Below, piece after piece: positions 1 to 7,224 of a stretch of DNA of 15,185 nucleotides. The stretch's first letter is position 1. Each line of letters opens with the position of its first letter. Below the pieces are notes generated by a model. The model saw only the letters and a list, made by a program, of their open reading frames with translations, did no database searches and was not told the origin of the DNA. This stretch comes from CAYQEC01 sp964569015 (GTDB lineage: Bacteria > Actinomycetota > Acidimicrobiia > Spongiisociales > UBA5794), in the NCBI GenBank assembly GCA_964569015.1, contig CAZMSN010000044.1:1-15185 (forward strand). The letters are read 5' to 3'. Both the position numbers and the translations under genes were made by a program.

Positions 1-1
1 C

Positions 2-256
2 ACCTGGCGCCAAGGCTCGGTCCGCGTCCCACGCGACGAGGTGCGCAGCACCACGGGCGCCGGAGACGCCTTCGCAGCCGGGATCCTCTTCGGCGTGCAC
101 GAGGCATGGCCGATCGAGCGGTGCCTCCTCCTCGGGGCGGCGTCCGCCGCAGCGAGCCTCCGCAGCCCGCACACCTCTGCCGGCATCGGGCCCGCCGAGC
201 AATGCATTGCCGAGGCCGACGCCGACGGGTACCGCCCCACCACCGCTGCCACCTAA
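2..256 (+). CDS. PfkB-family carbohydrate kinase, C-terminal part (5' end outside window)
   Basis: This is the last 84 codons of a ribokinase/PfkB-family sugar kinase, open from the first bases of the window to TAA at 254-256. The PfkB C-terminal signature is clear: STTGAGDAFAAGI at about residues 16-28 of the visible part, with the Asp of GAGD as the expected catalytic base and the Gly run as the anion hole. After it comes the usual Ala-rich helix (GAASAAASLRSPHTSAGIG) that closes the nucleotide site. The protein would phosphorylate a sugar or sugar-like alcohol with ATP in the cytoplasm. The substrate cannot be judged, because the lid and substrate-binding N-terminal half are outside the window. 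It converges with the following minus-strand remnant and shares no transcript with the sugar-acid locus, so it is probably not part of that pathway. Confidence 0.85.
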   Translation, partial: TWRQGSVRVPRDEVRSTTGAGDAFAAGILFGVHEAWPIERCLLLGAASAAASLRSPHTSAGIGPAEQCIAEADADGYRPTTAAT

Positions 257-343
257 ACGCTGCGCGGAGCAGGCGCCGTCCCCGGAGATGCACCTCTCAG
301 GCCAGCTCGAGCCAGTCCTCGACAGCTTGGTGGGTGATCCACG

Positions 344-391
344 CTCGAGCAGGAGCCGAGCGCCCGCCCTCGAGCAGGAGCCGAGCGCCCG
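344..391. repeat. Tandem direct repeat, 23 bp x 2, 25-bp period
   Basis: Two identical 23-bp copies lie at 344-366 and 369-391, separated by CC. Each begins CTCGAGCAGGAG and ends GAGCGCCCG. The 25-bp period is not a multiple of three, so the duplication shifts the reading frame of the Clp_N remnant that contains it. It looks like a simple slippage or recombination duplication. Confidence 0.9.
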
Positions 392-770
392 GCGACTTCC
401 CGTCGCGCAAGATCCCCAACAGGATGTGTTCGGTTCCGATGCGACGATCCGCTCGGTGGATCGTCTCCCGTAGCGCCAGCTCCAACACCTTCTTGGCGTC
501 GGGCGAGAAGGGGATATGGCCGCTCCCGCGGGATCCATCGCCGGGGCGTATCGGATCTTGCGGCCTCCTCTGGTGCCGATGAAGCGGTGCAGCTGCGCGG
601 AGATCGGGCGGTCCCGCTGGCCGGTGTCCACCCTGGCGGCGAGTTACTCCGAAGTGTTCGAAACCACGGTCCAGATCCTCTCCGAACTGGTGGCAGCCGA
701 CCTGGAGTGGGTTCTCTGGCGATGTGCGGCAGGCACCTACCGCCTCGACCTCTGAGACGTCGATGATGAC

Positions 771-788
771 TCCGGCAATATCGCCGGA
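771..788 (-). terminator. Possible weak terminator hairpin after kdgK
   Basis: TCCGGC (771-776) pairs with GCCGGA (783-788) around a 6-nt loop, starting 10 bp past the kdgK stop codon in the direction of transcription. There is no T-tract after it, so it would be at best a weak or Rho-assisted end for the eda-kdgK transcript. Confidence 0.25.
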
Positions 789-798
789 AGTGGAACGC

Positions 799-1896
799 TC
801 AGCGCACCACTCGGGCACCTTGAGTGGTGACGGCCCTTAGCACCTCGGAGCTGGTCACCATCGAGGTGTCCCCAGGCGTCGTCATCGTCAATGCCCCGTG
901 CGCCGCCCCGATCTCAACGGCTTCGTCGGCGGAACGACCGTCGAGGAACGCCCAGATCATGCCGCTGGCGAACCCGTCGCCGCCGCCGACCCGGTCGAAG
1001 ATCTGGAGGTCGGGACGGAGCCGCGACTCGTGGAACCCACCTTCGGTGTACAGGATGGCGCCCCAGTCGTTGAACCCCGCCGACGTGGCATTCCGGAGCG
1101 TGGTGGCGACCACTTCCAGGTTGGGACATGCCTCCAAGACCGCTCCCATCATGGCCTTGAACGCCGAGGGGTCGATCTTTGTGATCCCAGGATCGAGATC
1201 CGGAACCTCGAATCCCAGGGCCGCGGTGAAGTCCTCCTCGTTCCCGATCATCACGTCGACGTACGGTGCCAGTGAGCGATTCACCTCCACCGCCCGTGCC
1301 TTGCCGCCTCTCGGTTTCCACAGTGACGGCCGGAAGTTGAGGTCGTAGGAGACGACGGTGCCGGCCCGTTGGGCGGCGCGCATCGCCTCGCCGGCGACCT
1401 CGGCGGTCGTATCCGACAGTGCGGCGAAGATGCCGCCGGTGTGGAACCACCGGACGCCTTCGTCGCCGAAGATGCCGTCCCAGTCGACGTCACCCGGTTT
1501 CAGCTGTGACACCGCGGTGTTGGCCCGGTCGGAGACACCGAGTGCCGGGCGAATGCCGAATCCCTTCTCGGTGAAGTTGAGGCCCATCCGGGACTCCAAG
1601 CCGATGCCGTCGTGCGGCGCCCACTTGACATGTCGAAGATCGACTCCGCCGGTCATCATGAGGTCCTCGACGAGGTGGCCGACCTCGTTGTCGACGAGTG
1701 CCGTGACGATGGCGCTGCGCATGCCGAAGACCTTCCGCAGGGCGCGGGCGACGTTGTATTCACCGCCGCCCTCATTCACCCGGAAATGCCTCGTGGTTCT
1801 GATGCGATCCCATTCCGGATCGAGGCGGAGCATGACTTCGCCGAGGGCGACGCAGTCCCAGCGGGCATCGGCTGCGGATGCGATCCGAAGCGCCAC
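799..1896 (-). CDS. kdgK: 2-keto-3-deoxygluconate kinase (PfkB family)
   Basis: A 365-residue PfkB-family kinase that most likely phosphorylates 2-keto-3-deoxy-gluconate (KDG) to KDPG with ATP in the cytoplasm. The N-terminal strand WDCVALGEVMLRLDP is followed by the substrate-side motif GGGEYNVA (about 43-50). YDLNFRPSLW lies mid-protein, and the catalytic motif RVGGGDGFASG is at about 302-312, with Asp307 as base. RVGGGD instead of the commoner GAGD is typical of KdgK-type kinases, which supports the substrate call. I chose GTG at 1896: GAGGAG sits 6 nt upstream, and the start lies 2 nt after the eda stop (TGA 1899-1901), so the two genes are translationally coupled. Next to a KDPG aldolase, it completes the lower Entner-Doudoroff-like branch. 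Another 2-keto-3-deoxy-aldonate (for example KDGal) is possible. Confidence 0.85.
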   Translation of the reverse strand: MALRIASAADARWDCVALGEVMLRLDPEWDRIRTTRHFRVNEGGGEYNVARALRKVFGMRSAIVTALVDNEVGHLVEDLMMTGGVDLRHVKWAPHDGIGLESRMGLNFTEKGFGIRPALGVSDRANTAVSQLKPGDVDWDGIFGDEGVRWFHTGGIFAALSDTTAEVAGEAMRAAQRAGTVVSYDLNFRPSLWKPRGGKARAVEVNRSLAPYVDVMIGNEEDFTAALGFEVPDLDPGITKIDPSAFKAMMGAVLEACPNLEVVATTLRNATSAGFNDWGAILYTEGGFHESRLRPDLQIFDRVGGGDGFASGMIWAFLDGRSADEAVEIGAAHGALTMTTPGDTSMVTSSEVLRAVTTQGARVVR

Positions 1897-1898
1897 GG

Positions 1899-2570
1899 TC
1901 AACTCCTCGCTTCCGCCACGGCGGCTACGGTCGTGGCGACGAGGGTACGGAGACCGTCGAAGTCCCGCTCCTCGATGATCCGCTTCGGGAACAGCTTCGA
2001 CCCCATGCCGACGGCCGGGGCACCGGCCTGGTACCACGACCGCAGCGAATCGACCGTCGGATCCACCCCACCGGTCGGAATCGCCCTCACCCAGGGGCAC
2101 GGAGCGCGCACCGCCTTGAGAAAGCCCGGCCCTCCCAGTGAGCCCGCGGGGAACAGCTTCACCAGGTCACATCCCGCCCGGTAGGCGGCGAGGATCTCGG
2201 TCACTGTCCCGCAGCCGGGGACATAGGGAACGTTGCGGAGGTTGCAGGCGCTCGCCACGTCGGCGGAGAAGCTCGGGGCGAACACAAAGTTGGCGCCGAT
2301 GTCGATCACGTGCGCTGCGGTCGCACCGTCGACGATCGAGCCGGCGCCGACGATGAGCTCGGGAAGGTGACGCCGCGCGTGACGGACCAGTCTCTCCATG
2401 ACGTCGATTGCCCCATCCCCGCGGTTCGTGAACTCGAGCGTGGTGATTCCGCCAGCCACCAAGGCGGCGGCCACCTCAGTCGTGACGTCCACGTCCGGGT
2501 CGGAGAACACCGGGACGACACCCTCGTCGGCGATGGTGAGCAGGACATCGGCTTTGGTACGAGCGGCCAC
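1899..2570 (-). CDS. eda: KDPG / 2-keto-4-hydroxyglutarate aldolase
   Basis: A 223-residue class I aldolase of the Eda family. It cleaves 2-keto-3-deoxy-6-phosphogluconate to pyruvate and glyceraldehyde-3-phosphate in the cytoplasm. The expected elements are in order: GVVPVF (about 17-22), the general-base Glu in TTLEFTNR (Glu46, Arg50), GAGSIVD (75-81), PGCGTVTEI (118-126), the Schiff-base Lys in CDLVKLFPA (Lys138), and the phosphate-binding IPTGGVDP. Length is normal for the family. An in-frame ATG at 2588 would add six residues but has no Shine-Dalgarno. The GTG at 2570 is preceded by GGAGAGGGGA at good spacing, so I prefer it. It is the first gene of a leftward two-gene operon with kdgK and diverges from the Zn dehydrogenase gene across a shared palindromic operator. 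Confidence 0.88.
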   Translation of the reverse strand: MAARTKADVLLTIADEGVVPVFSDPDVDVTTEVAAALVAGGITTLEFTNRGDGAIDVMERLVRHARRHLPELIVGAGSIVDGATAAHVIDIGANFVFAPSFSADVASACNLRNVPYVPGCGTVTEILAAYRAGCDLVKLFPAGSLGGPGFLKAVRAPCPWVRAIPTGGVDPTVDSLRSWYQAGAPAVGMGSKLFPKRIIEERDFDGLRTLVATTVAAVAEARS

Positions 2571-2601
2571 CTCGGTTCCCCTCTCCATCGATCGATGATC
2601 A

Positions 2602-2632
2602 ACAATACACTGTGGAAATTGCAGTATATTGT
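2602..2632. promoter_or_regulatory. Inverted-repeat operator between eda and the Zn dehydrogenase gene
   Basis: ACAATACACTG (2602-2612) and CAGTATATTGT (2622-2632) form 11-bp arms with one mismatch around a 9-bp centre that contains GGAAATT. The repeat occupies the AT-rich gap between two divergent transcription units. Its right arm contains TATATT (2625-2630), placed like a -10 for the rightward gene. An IclR regulator is encoded two genes away and is the natural candidate to bind here and control both units. Confidence 0.65.
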
Positions 2633-2638
2633 CCAGCC

Positions 2639-3661
2639 ATGACCTCTCTGGCGATCGACTACCACGGCGGCGGAGTCCTGCGCGAGCGGCGATATACCCC
2701 GATCGACCCGGGCCCCGACGAGGTGAGCATCGCCGTTGCCTTCACCGGGATCTGCGGCACTGACCTCAAGATCGTCCACGGCGCCATGGACCACCGCATC
2801 ACCTCCCCGTGGCCCATCGGCCACGAGATGTCGGGCACGATCGAAGCCGTCGGCAGCGACGTCGTCGGATGGCAGCGGGGCGACCAGGTCACCGTGATGC
2901 CCCTGGAATGGTGCAACCGCTGCCCGGCCTGTGCCCGCGGACACCGCCACGTCTGCCAGAACCTCGTCTTCGTTGGCATCGACTCGCCGGGCTCACTGCA
3001 GCAACGATGGAACGTACCGGCGAGACTCCTGGTGCGGATCCCCGACCACGTCAGCTTGCAGACGGCAGCCCTCTCCGAGCCCACTGCGGTGGCCGTCCAC
3101 GATGTCCGGCGCGGTGGAGTGGGCGCCGCGGACCAGGTCGTCGTGATCGGCGGTGGGCCGATCGGGCTCCTGATCGGCCTCGTGGCGAGCCACGTCGGCG
3201 CCGACGTTCTCGTTTCCGAGCCCGCGACGTTCCGGCGTCGCCTCGCCTCCGAGCTGGGCCTGCGCACCATCGACCCCACCGCCGACGATCTCAACGCAAC
3301 GGTGGCTGATTGGTCGAGCGGAAAGGGAGCCGAGGTCGCCTTCGAGGTCTCCGGGTCACAGGCCGGAGTTCGCGCCCTCACCGACGTGCTTGCGGTGAGG
3401 GGGCGGGGCGTCGTCGTCGCCATCCACACCCAACCCACTCTCGTCGACCTCATGGCGGCGTTCTGGAAGGAGCTCGACATCGTCGCAGCCCGCGTGTACC
3501 GGCGGGAAGATTTTGAGGAGGCAGTTGCGCTCCTCGCCGACGAGGTGATCCATGCCGACTCGCTCATCACCGACGTCGTCCCCTTGTCCGAGACCGCCGC
3601 CGCAGTCGCCCGGCTCGCTTCCGGGGAAGAGGTCGTCAAACTCTTGATCGATTCACGATGA
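2639..3661 (+). CDS. Zn-dependent medium-chain alcohol/polyol dehydrogenase (candidate 2-keto-3-deoxy-L-aldonate 5-dehydrogenase)
   Basis: A 340-residue member of the zinc MDR family (threonine, sorbitol and butanediol dehydrogenase branch). Catalytic zinc ligands are Cys39 (GICGTDL) and His62-Glu63 (GHEMSG), with Glu147 in SEPTA. The structural zinc lobe is CNRCPACARGHRHVC, Cys92/95/98/106 in the classic spacing. The Rossmann motif VVIGGGPIG (168-176) and an acidic residue after the second strand (Glu194) favour NAD+. ATG 2639 matches the usual family N-terminus. There is no Shine-Dalgarno, and TATATT or TATTGT lies just upstream, so the mRNA is probably leaderless. The stop overlaps the next ATG (ATGA). 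In this locus the likely substrate is a 2-keto-3-deoxy sugar acid or its precursor. That is inferred from the neighbours; the family alone does not fix the substrate. Confidence 0.85.
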   Translation: MTSLAIDYHGGGVLRERRYTPIDPGPDEVSIAVAFTGICGTDLKIVHGAMDHRITSPWPIGHEMSGTIEAVGSDVVGWQRGDQVTVMPLEWCNRCPACARGHRHVCQNLVFVGIDSPGSLQQRWNVPARLLVRIPDHVSLQTAALSEPTAVAVHDVRRGGVGAADQVVVIGGGPIGLLIGLVASHVGADVLVSEPATFRRRLASELGLRTIDPTADDLNATVADWSSGKGAEVAFEVSGSQAGVRALTDVLAVRGRGVVVAIHTQPTLVDLMAAFWKELDIVAARVYRREDFEEAVALLADEVIHADSLITDVVPLSETAAAVARLASGEEVVKLLIDSR

Positions 3662-4413
3662 CCGCTGACGGTCCCGGCACCCCCTCTCCCGCCGTCATCC
3701 GAGCCGCAACCATCCTCGATGTGGTTTCGACTCGGCCGGACGCGCATCTGCGGGTGTCCGACATCGCCCGCGAGACCGGCATCCCCAACTCCTCGGTGAC
3801 GAACATCCTCGCCGCCCTCATCGAGACCCGATTCGTCCGACGCACAGGCGCCGGGTACACCATCGGTCCCGCCGTCGTCGAGCACGCCGCAACGTTCCTG
3901 CGGAACGACGACCCGGTTCAGCGGTTCCGGGACTTCGTCCCATCGCTCGACACGCTTTCGGCGGAGACGGCTCAGCTCGGAACCCTCGACCGAGGGGACG
4001 TTCTCTTCCTCGCCCGCCACGATGGGACTCAACCGATTGCCCTCACTTCGGCCATCGGCAAACGGCTCCCTGCTACCTCCACAGCCATCGGAAAGGCAAT
4101 GCTCGCCCGCCTCCGGCCGGAAGAGATCGCCGCCATGCTGATCGAGCCACTCCCGCACCTCACAGAGCGTTCCCACACCACGTTGGCAACCTTGTCCGAC
4201 GACCTCGCCGCCACCCGGGACCGTGGCTACGCAATCGACGACGAAGAAGCGGCACCAAACGTCATGTGTCTCGCCGTGGCCGTCGACACCGCGCATGGGG
4301 AACCGCCATACGCAGTGAGCACGACGTTGTTCAAGGGCCGCCTGACCTCCGAGTTCCACGAGCGGCTCGTCGCCGACCTTGCTGCCGTCGCGTCCTATCT
4401 GGCCAAGTATTAG
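3658..4413 (+). CDS. IclR-family transcriptional regulator (KdgR-like role)
   Basis: A 251-residue IclR-type regulator. The N-terminal winged helix-turn-helix spans about residues 11-70 (RVSDIARETGIPNSSVTNILAALIE as the HTH, RRTGAGYTIGPAV as wing and linker). The C-terminal GAF-like effector domain (about 80-250) contains the family's GKRLPATSTAIGKAMLA segment and the GYAIDDEEAAPNVMCLAVAV segment, which lines the ligand pocket. The start ATG overlaps the stop of the dehydrogenase gene by 4 bp, and the SDR gene starts 11 bp after its stop, so all three are one operon. IclR proteins near KDG genes (KdgR type) normally sense a keto-deoxy sugar acid and act as homodimers or tetramers on palindromic sites. 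The 2602-2632 repeat at the head of this operon is the obvious candidate target. Confidence 0.88.
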   Translation: MTADGPGTPSPAVIRAATILDVVSTRPDAHLRVSDIARETGIPNSSVTNILAALIETRFVRRTGAGYTIGPAVVEHAATFLRNDDPVQRFRDFVPSLDTLSAETAQLGTLDRGDVLFLARHDGTQPIALTSAIGKRLPATSTAIGKAMLARLRPEEIAAMLIEPLPHLTERSHTTLATLSDDLAATRDRGYAIDDEEAAPNVMCLAVAVDTAHGEPPYAVSTTLFKGRLTSEFHERLVADLAAVASYLAKY

Positions 4414-4424
4414 GGAGATCACCC

Positions 4425-5189
4425 GTGGCATATCTCATCGATCTCACCGGCAAGACCGCCTTGGTAACCGGGGCACGGCGAGGCCTCGGCAGGGCAATCG
4501 CCGCGGGGCTCGCCACGGCCGGTGCCGATGTGATCGGAGTGTCGGCGACGCAGGAGGCGTCCGGCTCCGAGGTTCAACGACTGGTCGAGGCGGCCGGAAG
4601 AACGTTCGTCGGGCGGGCGTGCGACTTCTCGGATCGGGCGTCGCTCTATGAGCTTCTCGGATGGCTCAATGCTGCGGGGCACAAGGTCGACATTCTGGTC
4701 AACAACGCGGGCACCATCATCCGTCAACCTGTGCTCGAGCACACCGACGAGTCCTGGGACAAGGTGCTGGAGGTCAACCTCAGCGCTCCCTTCATCCTCG
4801 CCCGGGAGCTGGGGAGGGAGATGGTCGCGCGCCGGTCGGGAAAGATCATCTTCACCGCTTCTCTGCTGAGCTTCCAAGGGGGGATCACGGTGCCCGGCTA
4901 TGCCGCGTCCAAGAGCGCGATCGCCGGACTGACCCGGGCGCTGGCAAACGAGTGGGCCCGCTACGGCGTGAACGTGAACGCCATCGCGCCGGGGTACATG
5001 GCCACCGACAACACCGAAGCGCTCCGTCAGGACCCGGCGAGGTCACCGGCGATCCTGGAGAGAATCCCGGCAGGTCGCTGGGGCGATGCGGCCGACGTTG
5101 CGGGTGCTGCCGTCTTCCTGGCATCGGACTCTGCCGACTATGTCCATGGCACGGTGCTGACCGTTGACGGTGGGTGGATGGGTCGCTGA
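4425..5189 (+). CDS. kduD: SDR oxidoreductase, KduD-type (2-dehydro-3-deoxy-D-gluconate 5-dehydrogenase-like)
   Basis: A 254-residue classical short-chain dehydrogenase. It shows the NAD(P) motif TGARRGLG (15-22), NNAG (93-96), Asn118 in EVNLSAPF, a catalytic Ser in FTASLLS (Ser146/149) and YAASK (Tyr159, Lys163). It ends with the VDGGW tail common in this family. The start MAYLIDLTGKTALVTGARRGLG and the segment SFQGGITVPGYAASKSAIAG are KduD-like. KduD interconverts KDG and 2,5-diketo-3-deoxygluconate with NAD(H). GTG 4425 has AGGGAG 7 nt upstream and sits 11 bp after the iclR stop, as the third gene of the operon. The NAD/NADP preference and exact substrate are inferred. A gluconate 5-dehydrogenase or another sugar-acid reductase is the main alternative. 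Confidence 0.75.
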   Translation: MAYLIDLTGKTALVTGARRGLGRAIAAGLATAGADVIGVSATQEASGSEVQRLVEAAGRTFVGRACDFSDRASLYELLGWLNAAGHKVDILVNNAGTIIRQPVLEHTDESWDKVLEVNLSAPFILARELGREMVARRSGKIIFTASLLSFQGGITVPGYAASKSAIAGLTRALANEWARYGVNVNAIAPGYMATDNTEALRQDPARSPAILERIPAGRWGDAADVAGAAVFLASDSADYVHGTVLTVDGGWMGR

Positions 5190-5262
5190 TGGCCAGCCTT
5201 CCCGTCACCATCGGGTGGCAAGCTGGCGGCTCCCCGAGTGGCGACGGTCGTCGCCGGGTCCC

Positions 5263-6249
5263 TTACGAGGCTTCCGGCCTCGTGGGAACCGAACCGGGAT
5301 CGCTGTACTCGGGGACGCCTTGGATCCAGTTGAGGTTCTTGACGGGAGCCACGATCTCTTCGATCTCGGCCAGTAGCTCCTGATCCAACTCCCCGCCCAG
5401 GACTTCGAGGTTCTGGGTGACATGGTCGACCGACTTCATGCCGACACAGGTCGTTGCGATGTACGGATGTGCCAGCGCGAACAGGAGCGCCACATCGGTG
5501 ATGCGGGCTCCGCGGGAACGAACGTACTCGTAGAGCTCCCGCCCGACGCGGTGAATCCCGGCAGGAGCCGGATTCCAACGAGCTGCGCCACGCTCGGTCA
5601 GAATGCCCATGTGCGTCACGGAGGCGTTGACGATACCGATCCCCAGCTCCCGTGCCGTCGGCAGCAGCCAGTCGTCGAGGCTCGTGTTGAGCAGGTCGTA
5701 GTGGCAATAGGTCAAGATCGTCTCCGGGGTCGGATCGAGGTCCCTGGCAAGCCGAGCCAGATGCCCCACCGGATACCCCGTGATCCCGATGTGGCCCACC
5801 TTGCCTTCATCCCTCAGCCTGACCATGGCAGGCCACGCCTGGTCGACGACCTGTTGCACCTGCACGAACTCGACATCGTGGAGCTGGAACAGGTCGAAGT
5901 AGTCGGTCCCGAGGCGCTCCGCGCTCTCCTCCCACGATCTCATGATTCGGTCGTAGCCGTAGTCGAAGCCACCCCCACCTGACGTGCCGTACCGGCCAGC
6001 CTTCGTTGCGAGCACGACCTTCTCGCGGTAGCCGTCCTGTAGGGCTTCCCCCAGCCGTCTCTCGGAAACGGTATCTCCGTAGTACGGCGACGTATCCACG
6101 AAGTTCAGGCCGTTGTCGATGGCGAACCGCACGGTATCAACCGCCTGAGCGGCATCGACCTCGCCGTACTCATTCCCCACGGACGACCCGCCGAAGCTCA
6201 GCTCGGACACTTCCAGGCCGGTATCGCCAAGGAGCCTGTACTCCATCAC
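5263..6249 (-). CDS. Aldo/keto reductase resembling L-galactose / L-fucose dehydrogenase
   Basis: A 328-residue AKR expected to oxidise an aldose at C1 to the lactone with NAD(P)+. The catalytic tetrad is complete: Asp52 and Tyr57 (FVDTSPYYG), Lys83 (ATKAGRY) and His124 (LFQLHDVEF). Several stretches resemble plant L-galactose dehydrogenase and bacterial L-fucose dehydrogenases: INFxDTSPYYG-type, the ATKAGRY block, LHDVEF, GKVGHIGITGYP, LTYCHYDLLNTSL, MGILTERG and the tail CVGMKSV...APVKNLNW. Its length is near theirs. The start is GTG 6249, or ATG 6246 directly after; GAGG lies about 7-10 nt upstream. It follows the second permease gene by 78 bp on the same strand, so import and first oxidation may be co-transcribed. 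A 9-bp inverted repeat spans that gap and reaches the start codon. The substrate is inferred from remembered family resemblance. Confidence 0.8.
   Translation of the reverse strand: MMEYRLLGDTGLEVSELSFGGSSVGNEYGEVDAAQAVDTVRFAIDNGLNFVDTSPYYGDTVSERRLGEALQDGYREKVVLATKAGRYGTSGGGGFDYGYDRIMRSWEESAERLGTDYFDLFQLHDVEFVQVQQVVDQAWPAMVRLRDEGKVGHIGITGYPVGHLARLARDLDPTPETILTYCHYDLLNTSLDDWLLPTARELGIGIVNASVTHMGILTERGAARWNPAPAGIHRVGRELYEYVRSRGARITDVALLFALAHPYIATTCVGMKSVDHVTQNLEVLGGELDQELLAEIEEIVAPVKNLNWIQGVPEYSDPGSVPTRPEAS
5265..5283. terminator. Possible bidirectional hairpin between convergent genes
   Basis: ACGAGGC (5265-5271) pairs with GCCTCGT (5277-5283) around a 5-nt loop, overlapping the last codons and stop of the leftward aldo/keto reductase gene. 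A second short palindrome, GGCGACG/CGTCGCC, lies at 5240-5255. Neither is followed by a T-tract, so termination function is tentative. The 73-bp gap 5190-5262 holds nothing else visible. Confidence 0.25.
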
Positions 6250-6302
6250 GCCAGGACCTCACCGACTCGATGCGACGTCACGACTGTGCTCCCGTCCTGG
6301 CG
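6249..6302 (-). promoter_or_regulatory. Long-range inverted repeat ending at the aldo/keto reductase start codon
   Basis: CGCCAGGAC (6249-6257) and GTCCTGGCG (6294-6302) are perfect 9-bp complements separated by 36 nt, filling most of the gap between the second permease gene and the AKR gene. On the leftward mRNA the 3' arm lies between GAGG and the GTG start and includes its first G. Pairing could therefore hide the ribosome-binding region or mark an RNA processing site. Confidence 0.35.
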
Positions 6303-6327
6303 GCTCCGACTCGCCCGACATCCACCC

Positions 6328-7224
6328 CTACCCCTTGACCGCGCCGGTGGTGATACCCGACATCACATAACGCTGACCTATCAAGAAGACCAAGATCACC
6401 GGCACAATGGTCAAGACGACGTCCGCCGAGACCAGATTCCAATTGGACTCATAGATGCCGAAGAAGTTGTAGACCGCCAGCGTCATCGGCCACTTGCTCG
6501 AGCTACTGAGAAAGTAGAGCGGCATCACGAACTCGCTCCACAGGTCGAGGAAGGTCAGGATTCCAACCGTGATCCAGGCCGGCCTCAGAAGCGGCATCAT
6601 CACTGACCAGAACAGGCGGCGAGGCGAGCACCCATCGATGACCGCCGCCTCGTCGATCTCTCTTGGGACCGTATGAACAAACGCAAAGACCACGAATACC
6701 GCGAATGGAAGTTTGAACGCGGCGTAGAGCAGGATCATGCCCAACTGGGAGTTGACGAGATGCGTGAACTGCATCACCTTCGTCATCGTCACGTAGTTGA
6801 GGGGAATGGCGATGCCCATGACCATGAAGAAGTACCAGAACCGGTTCAACTTGGTTCTATTCCGCGCCAGGACGAAAGCGGCAGCGGTTGCGCACAGGAC
6901 ACAGAGCACGGTAGCGAATCCGGTATAGACGACACTGTTCCTGAAAGCTTGGCCAAGCTTGCCCTCGTCGATCACCGTGAGATAGTTGTCCAAGTGCAGG
7001 CCACTGGGGAGCGCCGGCCCCATGGACTTCGCCTGAGGGCTGTCTTTGAGCGAATTCACGACAACCAGGTAGATCGGCAGAACCATCACGATGCTCACCA
7101 AGGCGGCAGTCGCGTGGTTCACCCCGCGCAGCAGCGGTCGCCGAATCCGCCGTCTGGTTCCCACCCTCCGGCCCGGCTGCTTCTTCACGATCGGTGGAAC
7201 GCCGCGGCGGGGAGCACTAGTCAT
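6328..7224 (-). CDS. Carbohydrate ABC transporter permease, MalG type
   Basis: A 298-residue inner-membrane permease of the CUT1 (MalG/UgpE) class. A basic N-terminal tail (about 1-35, RRGVPPIVKKQPGRRVGTRRR) precedes the first helix (AALVSIVMVLPIYLVVVNSL). About six membrane segments are visible. The EAA loop that docks the ATPase is EIDEAAVIDGCSPRRLFWSVMMPLLRP, at about 195-221. The C-terminus ends GITTGAVKG, like many MalG-type proteins. The start ATG overlaps the stop of the upstream permease gene by 8 bp, the usual MalF-MalG coupling. With the upstream permease it would form the membrane pore for a mono- or oligosaccharide. No ATPase gene is in this cluster, so a shared MsmK/MalK-type ATPase encoded elsewhere is expected. 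Confidence 0.92.
   Translation of the reverse strand: MTSAPRRGVPPIVKKQPGRRVGTRRRIRRPLLRGVNHATAALVSIVMVLPIYLVVVNSLKDSPQAKSMGPALPSGLHLDNYLTVIDEGKLGQAFRNSVVYTGFATVLCVLCATAAAFVLARNRTKLNRFWYFFMVMGIAIPLNYVTMTKVMQFTHLVNSQLGMILLYAAFKLPFAVFVVFAFVHTVPREIDEAAVIDGCSPRRLFWSVMMPLLRPAWITVGILTFLDLWSEFVMPLYFLSSSSKWPMTLAVYNFFGIYESNWNLVSADVVLTIVPVILVFLIGQRYVMSGITTGAVKG

Larger units (their letters stand above)
297..818 (-). pseudogene. Decayed Clp N-terminal (Clp_N repeat) protein remnant
   Basis: Only the part encoded at about 551-369 resembles a known family: PGDGSRGSGHIPFSP, KKVLELALRE and IGTEHILLGILRDG match the second Clp_N repeat of ClpC/ClpA N-domains, which bind adaptors or substrates. The roughly 89 preceding residues do not look like a first Clp_N repeat and are Arg/Pro/His-rich, as expected of out-of-frame or non-coding sequence. 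On the C-terminal side a 25-bp-period tandem duplication (344-391) shifts the frame: GARLLLE is read in one frame from the first copy, and the second copy encodes GARLLLERG only in another frame. The reading ends 297-299 soon afterwards. No AAA+ domain follows. I read it as a broken or degenerate small Clp_N protein. It could still be translated as a short protein of unknown role. The start is undefined; the segment with homology is the reliable part. Confidence 0.5.

Noticed and set aside
700..818. IIDVSEVEAVGA in the N-terminal part of the Clp_N remnant frame, considered as a STAS domain.
   Set aside because: Only one short strand-like stretch resembles STAS, and nothing after it continues the fold.
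2659..4431. A 590-codon open frame on the minus strand.
   Set aside because: It lies fully antisense to the Zn dehydrogenase and IclR genes. Its translation is low-complexity (Arg/Ser/Thr) without motifs, a normal shadow in high-GC DNA.
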